A stretch of 7,687 nucleotides of DNA from Gemmataceae bacterium (lineage in GTDB: Bacteria > Planctomycetota > Planctomycetia > Gemmatales > Gemmataceae): assembly GCA_026418875.1 (NCBI GenBank), contig JAOAAM010000500.1, positions 1 through 7,687 of the forward strand, written 5' to 3'. Under the pieces are notes generated by a model, which was given only the letters and a program-made list of their open reading frames with translations, did no database searches and was not told the origin of the DNA. The position numbers were made by a program, and so were the translations under genes. Numbering within the stretch: position 1 is the first letter of the stretch; each line of letters begins with the position of its first letter. Shown in pieces: positions 1 to 3,876 of the stretch.

Positions 1-744
1 CTTGAGTAGGCTGTACGGGTTGTCGGCGTTCATGGCGGCCAAACCGCGTGCCAATTCGTCAGGATCCGGCGGAGCGGGCTTGGGTCGCGGTACCAGCGGA
101 TTGGGCAGCACCATGGCGGTCTTGAACGGACTTTCGTAAGTCACGAAGCCATCCGGCTTGTCCGACCCGGTGGCCAACGCCCCGTACAACCGGCGGCAGA
201 ACTTCGCTTGGAATTCCTCACGCTGTTTCTTGTCTGCGGGCAGGTCGAGCTTGCGAATCCGGTCGAGATCGCGGCGGGCCGTGTCTTGATCCGGGTAACC
301 GCCAATCAACACGATGTATTGGTCCTGGATGTGCAACAGCCGCTTGCGGTAGGTTTTTTTCGGCAGTTCGCCCCCCAGCTGGCGGAACAACTCCTCCCGC
401 TGCCTGCGTTCCTGCTCGACACGTTCCTCTTCCTTTCGCCGCTCCTCGTCGCCGCGATTGAACATGTAGGCCGGTAGCTTGTAGTCCCGCCGCAACACGC
501 TGACGAATTCGATGGCCAGCTTCCGCGCCCGGGAGTCGGCGAGCAGTTTTTCCAGTTCCCCGGGGTAGAAGTCCCGCCCTGGGGGAGCATCGATGTGTTC
601 AAAAAACGCATTGACGCAGATGGTCCACGGCCCCGCCTCCGGAGTGATATCGTATGGGTGCTTCGGCGGCGAAGCATGCTGCCCCTTCAGGCCGCTCAAG
701 ATGGCCAACCACACGGCCCCTGCCACGATCACTCGCCGATTCAT
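1..744 (-). CDS. Exported SPOR-like protein with charged helix (C-terminus outside window)
   Basis: The frame is open from an ATG at 744 to the left edge, giving 248 residues with no stop. GGAGG (753-757) sits 8 nt before the ATG, which supports this start. Residues 5-19 (VIVAGAVWLAILSGL) after MNRR form a short hydrophobic stretch, so I infer a Sec signal or an N-terminal anchor. Two segments resemble the beta-alpha halves of SPOR domains, which bind septal peptidoglycan. The first is residues 38-96 (GPWTICVNAFF, then a helix, then KLPAYMFNR). The second is 140-168 (QYIVLIGGYPDQDTARRDL...). Between them, residues 98-125 are almost entirely Glu/Arg/Lys/Gln, predicted as a long charged helix or coiled coil. 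The visible C-terminus is Pro-rich (PNPLVPRPKPAPPDPDE, 214-230). SPOR membership is inferred from pattern, not from a profile hit. A generic planctomycete hypothetical protein is the alternative. No convincing promoter was found in front of it. Confidence 0.75.
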   Translation of the reverse strand, partial: MNRRVIVAGAVWLAILSGLKGQHASPPKHPYDITPEAGPWTICVNAFFEHIDAPPGRDFYPGELEKLLADSRARKLAIEFVSVLRRDYKLPAYMFNRGDEERRKEEERVEQERRQREELFRQLGGELPKKTYRKRLLHIQDQYIVLIGGYPDQDTARRDLDRIRKLDLPADKKQREEFQAKFCRRLYGALATGSDKPDGFVTYESPFKTAMVLPNPLVPRPKPAPPDPDELARGLAAMNADNPYSLLK

Positions 745-752
745 CGCCTCTT

Positions 753-757
753 CCTCC
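753..757 (-). promoter_or_regulatory. Shine-Dalgarno GGAGG for the SPOR-like gene
   Basis: On the minus strand GGAGG lies 8 nt upstream of the ATG at 744. It is a strong match to the anti-SD sequence at normal spacing and fixes the start of an open frame that runs off the window. Confidence 0.7.
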
Positions 758-904
758 CGCAATGTCCGGAGCGGAGAGGGCATTAACAGAAAATCATCTC
801 CCCTGCAAGCCGAGCCTGGAGGCCGAAAATTCCTGCCCTGAACAAGGTGGTGGCGACGTGCGTTACGCGGAAAACCACCGACTCAATGAAGCGTCGACGA
901 CGCT

Positions 905-1007
905 GGGAATCGGGGGATCGGGGGATCGGGGGATCGGGGATCGCGGGATCGCAAGATCGCAAGATCGGGGTATCGCGGGATCGGCAAATCTGCGAGTCGG
1001 CAAGTCG
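905..1007. repeat. Octamer tandem repeat array (ggggatcg type), 13 units
   Basis: Read on the plus strand, the array is 12 octamers plus one 7-mer. The core is GGGGATCG (913-936, three perfect copies), preceded by GGGAATCG and followed by GGGATCG, CGGGATCG, CAAGATCG twice, GGGTATCG and CGGGATCG. Three decayed units follow (GCAAATCT, GCGAGTCG, GCAAGTCG). The ATCG core is nearly invariant while the first three bases vary. Eight GATC sites fall between 916 and 982, spaced 7, 8 or 16 bp. The array ends 2 bp beyond the stop codon of the PIN toxin gene and lies 160 bp upstream of the SPOR-like gene. Frames through it give only low-complexity Arg/Ser/Pro/Ile/Asp strings, so it is not coding. Confidence 0.9.
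912..939 (+). other. G-quadruplex motif (G5-ATC)x3-G4
   Basis: Four G-tracts (912-916, 920-924, 928-932, 936-939) of 5, 5, 5 and 4 G are separated by three identical 3-nt ATC loops. This fits the usual G3+N1-7 definition of an intramolecular quadruplex with margin. The G-rich strand is the template for leftward transcription out of the toxin operon, so a quadruplex could stall polymerase there. That effect is inference; the motif itself is directly visible. Confidence 0.65.
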
Positions 1008-1009
1008 GG

Positions 1010-1399
1010 TTAATTCCACCAGCGGCGGACACCATACGCATCAAACACCGGGTCGGCGCTGACAATCGGCACATCCTCGACCAATGCCTGCGCGACCAGC
1101 AAGCGGTCAAATGGATCGCGATGATGCCAAGGCAGCTCTGTTTGATGGTAAATATGCTCCAACCGAATCGGGAGCAGCACGATCGACAAGGCAGAGACCG
1201 CCTCTTCGATCCACCGCCGAAAGGGAACGGTAAAGAGCAATTTCCCCAAGGCGTGTTTGATCGATAACTCCCACACGGTCGCAACGCTGACTTCCAACAC
1301 GTGGCTCGGGTCGTTACAAGCGGCAGCTGCGGCGGACCCCAGTTTGCTCGGATCATCGACCGCCCAAACCAAGGCGTGAGAGTCCAAAAGCAGCCTCAC
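1010..1399 (-). CDS. VapC-like PIN-domain toxin (type II TA)
   Basis: This 129-residue protein spans a whole PIN domain of the usual VapC length. PIN toxins are Mg2+-dependent ribonucleases that cut tRNA, rRNA or mRNA. Visible landmarks are the first acidic residue in LLLDSHALVW (Asp6), the VWELSIK segment (Glu44), HHRDPFDRLLVAQA with Asp95 and Asp98, and SADPVFDAYGV (Asp116) near the end. All expected acidic active-site positions are present, so it looks intact. The start codon is GTG at 1399. It overlaps the antitoxin stop as GTGA (1396-1399), giving a 4-nt overlap and probable translational coupling. Its stop (1010-1012) is followed almost directly by the octamer repeat. The subgroup is the one commonly paired with Phd/YefM antitoxins. 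The RNA target cannot be told from sequence. Confidence 0.93.
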   Translation of the reverse strand: MRLLLDSHALVWAVDDPSKLGSAAAAACNDPSHVLEVSVATVWELSIKHALGKLLFTVPFRRWIEEAVSALSIVLLPIRLEHIYHQTELPWHHRDPFDRLLVAQALVEDVPIVSADPVFDAYGVRRWWN

Positions 1400-1635
1400 T
1401 CCATGTACTCCTTGAAATCCTCGAGCGGACGGTCAAAATCGGGAGACATGTAGACGACCGATCCTCTCATGCTCCCTAATCGCGGGGTTTTCTTTTCGAC
1501 CCCTGGGGCCGGTTCGCCGATCAGGCGAGCCACGGGTTGGTCGTTTTCGACGATCACCAACTCTTCGCCGGGGCGAAGTTCGTGAATCAACTCCACCAGC
1601 CGGGCCTGCGCCTCGGCAATCGTCACGGTCGGCAT
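1396..1635 (-). CDS. Phd/YefM-family antitoxin of the PIN toxin
   Basis: This 79-residue protein matches the Phd/YefM plan. MPTVTIAEAQARLVELI is the N-terminal DNA-binding strand-helix with the typical 'eA...L..li' spacing. GEELVIVENDQPVARLIGEP (28-42) is the strand-turn-strand with the N-x-PVARL signature. Residues 43-79 form a flexible tail that normally wraps and blocks the toxin (acidic end SPDFDRPLEDFKEYME). I chose the ATG at 1635 because the fold starts there and GAGAGGG (1642-1648) lies about 6 nt upstream. An in-frame ATG at 1791 would add 52 residues unlike the family and would cover the likely promoter and operator. Members of this family usually repress their own operon, with the toxin as co-repressor. 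The pair is expected to be co-transcribed leftward. Confidence 0.9.
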   Translation of the reverse strand: MPTVTIAEAQARLVELIHELRPGEELVIVENDQPVARLIGEPAPGVEKKTPRLGSMRGSVVYMSPDFDRPLEDFKEYME

Positions 1636-1699
1636 GGTCAGCCCTCTCGGCCAAAGAAACACCACCCCGCCCCCCCGCTGCCCGCCCCTCAGCCAACCC

Positions 1700-1714
1700 G
1701 GGCATGGCATGCCC
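1700..1714. promoter_or_regulatory. Candidate TA autoregulatory operator (15-bp inverted repeat)
   Basis: GGGCATG-G-CATGCCC is a perfect 7-bp-arm inverted repeat with a 1-bp centre. It lies 65 bp upstream of the antitoxin ATG and just downstream of the candidate -10 box at 1745-1750. A shorter CCCCG-T-CGGGG palindrome (1713-1723) overlaps it. Phd/VapB-type antitoxins bind such symmetric sites near their promoter, so this is the best operator candidate. The binding itself is inferred. Confidence 0.4.
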
Positions 1715-1744
1715 CCGTCGGGGCGATTGATTTCTCCCGACCCT

Positions 1745-1750
1745 ATTGTA
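1745..1750 (-). promoter_or_regulatory. Candidate -10 box of the TA operon
   Basis: On the minus strand TACAAT matches the sigma-70 -10 consensus at 5 of 6 positions. It sits 110 bp upstream of the antitoxin ATG and beyond the terminator of the preceding gene. No good -35 hexamer is found 16-18 bp upstream (the 17-bp position reads GAAAAA), so this is only a candidate. Two TGACCGG direct repeats (1759-1765 and 1777-1783) lie upstream and could be activator or antitoxin half-sites. Confidence 0.3.
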
Positions 1751-1792
1751 ACCAGTCGTGACCGGCATTTTTCGATTGACCGGACGAACACG

Positions 1793-1836
1793 AAAAAGCA
1801 GTGAGCCGAGAGCCACCGGCCACGGCTCCCGGCTCA
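1793..1836 (-). terminator. Intrinsic terminator of the PhoX-family gene
   Basis: Read leftward, a 13-bp stem (1836-1824 pairing with 1814-1802) has a 9-nt loop and is followed after 4 nt by TTTTT (1797-1793). It begins 28 nt past the PhoX-family stop codon. The single non-Watson-Crick pair (1809/1829) is G-U in the minus-strand RNA but A-C in the plus-strand RNA. The hairpin is therefore fully paired only in the direction that terminates the phosphatase gene. Confidence 0.85.
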
Positions 1837-1864
1837 GTGTCAGGGACCACTCAACCCGTCAAGA

Positions 1865-3556
1865 TCACACGAAGCCACGAATCGCCACGATCGACGGCTT
1901 GGGAATGCTGCTGCCCCCCTCGGGCCAATGGCTGGTGAGCTTGTCCAACGATGGGCTGTTCTCACCAGGGTGCTGGACAGCCAGGAACAGCGTCTTACCG
2001 TCCTCGGTGAACCACGGACCAGTCAACTCGCTGTCAATAGGTCCACTGGCGAATTGGAAGGCATCGCCGGCAGCTGGCCCCACCGTGGGAACCACGTAGA
2101 CCCCATTGTTGCCGAACGGCTTGTACGCCCCTTTGCCGATCTTATCGCTCGACATGTCGCAAACGACCCAGAGGTTGCCGTGCTTGTCGAACGCGAGGTT
2201 ATCTGGGCACGCCAAGCCGGATTGTGGACCGCCTGCGAGGAAGACTTCGTAGCGGAAGGTCTCAGCCGCAGCGTCGTCCCTGTCCTCCACAAGCCGAATG
2301 ATGTGACCATACAGGTTGCCATGCTTGGTGTTGTTCGTCAGGGCGACGTACACGCTGCCATCCAGCGGGTGTACCTCGCAATCCTCGCAACGATCCAGGG
2401 GTGTGGCACCCAGGGCGCGAGCGGCGATGCGGGTGTGGATGAGCAGTTCCGCCTGATTGGTGATTTGGAAGTTCGGATCCGCCTTCTTGGCGGCGGCATA
2501 GGCCGCGGACTTCTCAATCGCCGCTTTCGTCTCGGCATTGAATAACAGCGGGATCCACCGACCGCGGCCTAAGTCAGCGGCATAAAGCGTCCCGTTCTCC
2601 AGCAATTTTCGCCGCTCCGCCCGGCTGGCTTTCGGATTGTCCGGCTCGGCGGAGACGTACTTGTACAGATGCTGGTCCGCTTCGTCGTCCCCCATGTACA
2701 CCACGATTTGCCCCTTGGCTCCACGGGTCACGGCGCAATTCTCGTGCTTAAATCGACCCAACGCCGTGTGCTTGACCGGCGGCAGCTCGCCAAAGGGATC
2801 GACCTCCATCACCCACCCGTACCGCGTCTCGTCGATGGCCATGCCGGGCACGTCGGACCAACGGCATTTCGGGTCGTTCGGGTCGTTGCCGTTGTAGTCC
2901 GGGAAGTTTTCCTCGCAGGAAAGGGCCGTGTACCACGGCGTCCGACCGCCCGAGCAGTTCGCCAACGAGCCGACGGCGGAGCGAAGCACGGCCCCGGCCG
3001 GACCCGTCAATGCCATCTCGGGATACGCTGCCGTGATGCGACGATTGAAGCGGGACGGCACCACGGCCTTCCAGCCGCTTTTCTCCAACTTCACGTGAAC
3101 CACGCTGCCACCCACGGCGAGCTTCTCGGCCATGATCTGCTCGACCGTCTTCCTCTTGCCCGCCTTGTAGTCGGCTGCGGTGTATCCCGATTGGAACAGC
3201 GGGTTGGGATACTCGTGATTTACCCAGAGGAGTCCCTCGGCGGCATTGGTACCACCTTGCAGGGCGTCGATGGGGAAATAGGCAATGAAGTCGTTGTTGA
3301 AACCGAATTTTTCGGGCTGGCCGTCGGGGTCGCGGCTGCCCAAGTCATCCCCCCACTTCATGATGAGATCGACCTGGAAGCCATGCGGGACGATCAATTC
3401 GTCGGCCAAGCTGGGGCCAATCGGTTGGAACCAATCGGGCGGCGCGGCCTTCCGCCGGCTCACGGGAAAGTCTGCGGAGCCGACCCGGCACGCCGTCAGC
3501 GTGGCGTAGCTGCCGACTCCCAAGTACGTCAAAAACGAGCGTCGTGTCCAGGTCAT
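1865..3556 (-). CDS. PhoX-family (DUF839) phosphatase, Tat-exported, likely lipoprotein
   Basis: The protein is 563 residues. PhoX enzymes are secreted monomeric alkaline phosphatases using Ca2+ and Fe3+ on a beta-propeller to release phosphate from phosphoesters. The N-terminus has a twin-arginine motif (TRRSFL, residues 4-9), a weakly hydrophobic stretch, and LTAC at 20-23, a good lipobox with Cys23 as the lipid site. Family landmarks follow in order: WVNHE (111-115), LSCEENFPDY (212-221), GRFKHENCAV (267-276), VVYMGDDE (285-292), EDCEVHP (391-397), ALTNN (405-409), PDNLAFD (451-457), NLWVVCD (461-467), SELTGPWFTEDG (509-520) and QHPGE (528-532). These include the Cys/Glu/Asp/His residues expected to bind metals. 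GAGG lies 5 nt before the ATG. It is transcribed divergently from the YncE/phosphoesterase gene and ends at a strong terminator. Phosphatase activity is inferred; some DUF839 proteins are untested. Confidence 0.92.
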   Translation of the reverse strand: MTWTRRSFLTYLGVGSYATLTACRVGSADFPVSRRKAAPPDWFQPIGPSLADELIVPHGFQVDLIMKWGDDLGSRDPDGQPEKFGFNNDFIAYFPIDALQGGTNAAEGLLWVNHEYPNPLFQSGYTAADYKAGKRKTVEQIMAEKLAVGGSVVHVKLEKSGWKAVVPSRFNRRITAAYPEMALTGPAGAVLRSAVGSLANCSGGRTPWYTALSCEENFPDYNGNDPNDPKCRWSDVPGMAIDETRYGWVMEVDPFGELPPVKHTALGRFKHENCAVTRGAKGQIVVYMGDDEADQHLYKYVSAEPDNPKASRAERRKLLENGTLYAADLGRGRWIPLLFNAETKAAIEKSAAYAAAKKADPNFQITNQAELLIHTRIAARALGATPLDRCEDCEVHPLDGSVYVALTNNTKHGNLYGHIIRLVEDRDDAAAETFRYEVFLAGGPQSGLACPDNLAFDKHGNLWVVCDMSSDKIGKGAYKPFGNNGVYVVPTVGPAAGDAFQFASGPIDSELTGPWFTEDGKTLFLAVQHPGENSPSLDKLTSHWPEGGSSIPKPSIVAIRGFV

Positions 3557-3614
3557 GGCTGCCTCAACTTTCTCTTAGGGCGAAGATCCTGCGTCGGGTT
3601 CATTCGTCGGGGCT

Positions 3615-3643
3615 ATTCTATTTCCGGGCGATCCCCACTCCAG
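3615..3643 (-). promoter_or_regulatory. Candidate promoter of the PhoX-family gene
   Basis: On the minus strand TAGAAT (3620-3615) matches the -10 consensus at 5 of 6 bases. CTGGAG (3643-3638) stands 17 bp upstream as a weak -35 (3 of 6). The predicted start near 3608 would leave a leader of about 50 nt before the ATG at 3556. The -10 match and position are reasonable; the -35 is poor. Confidence 0.4.
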
Positions 3644-3702
3644 CGAATCCACCCCCAAGATGCCGTGAAATTGTCATGAAGAACTTCTGTCCGCGCGCAC
3701 GC

Positions 3703-3716
3703 CACTGCAGGCAGTG
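3703..3716. repeat. 14-bp inverted repeat in the divergent region
   Basis: CACTGC-AG-GCAGTG has 6-bp perfect arms and a 2-bp centre. It lies between the two divergent genes, 147 bp from the leftward ATG and 160 bp from the rightward one. The symmetry suits a dimeric regulator, but one such site in 320 bp may occur by chance. Confidence 0.3.
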
Positions 3717-3865
3717 ATTTGTGAATCTTGGATGAGGGTCTGCCTCCGGCGTTCCCCGGCCAAACTCCGGGTTCATAGATTGACGCCGACTAGACACTGG
3801 ACCACCGCCGAAGGGATCTCGTCTTGCCCGTCTTCGACTCACCACGGGCAGTGCCTTTCCGAAGC

Positions 3866-3871
3866 GAGGTG
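3866..3871 (+). promoter_or_regulatory. Shine-Dalgarno GAGGTG of the YncE/phosphoesterase gene
   Basis: GAGGTG ends 5 nt before the ATG at 3877 and supports this start. The start is also where a clean signal peptide begins. Confidence 0.65.
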
Positions 3872-3876
3872 ACACC

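Larger units (their letters stand above)
3557..3876. other. Divergent intergenic control region
   Basis: These 320 bp separate the starts of two outward-facing phosphatase-type genes and hold no credible gene. Contents I can support: a leftward promoter candidate around 3615-3643, a 14-bp inverted repeat CACTGC-AG-GCAGTG at 3703-3716, and an SD for the rightward gene (GAGGTG, 3866-3871). No convincing rightward promoter was found; TTGACG at 3780-3785 has no -10 partner. Regulators of the pair would be expected to bind here. Confidence 0.6.

Noticed and set aside
846..879. GGTGGT ... ACCACC inverted repeat with inner GCGTTACGC as a possible TA terminator
   Set aside because: The outer stem is only 6 bp with a 22-nt loop, and no T-run follows on either strand.
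905..1007. CRISPR-like array
   Set aside because: The units are contiguous 8-mers with no unique spacers.
883..1356. Minus-strand open frame running through the octamer repeat and the PIN gene
   Set aside because: It is out of frame with the clear PIN protein, and its end is a low-complexity translation of the repeat.
2669..3679. Long plus-strand open frame (336 codons) opposite the PhoX-family gene
   Set aside because: It is fully antisense to a gene with many family motifs, its translation shows no recognisable domain, and long antisense frames are expected in GC-rich genes.
3671..3691. Pho-box-like TTGTCAT ... TCTGTCC in the divergent phosphatase region
   Set aside because: The two half-sites are 15 bp apart rather than the 11-bp period of a Pho box, and the second is a poor match.
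3780..3808. TTGACG as a -35 for the rightward phosphoesterase gene
   Set aside because: No -10-like hexamer occurs 16-18 bp downstream.
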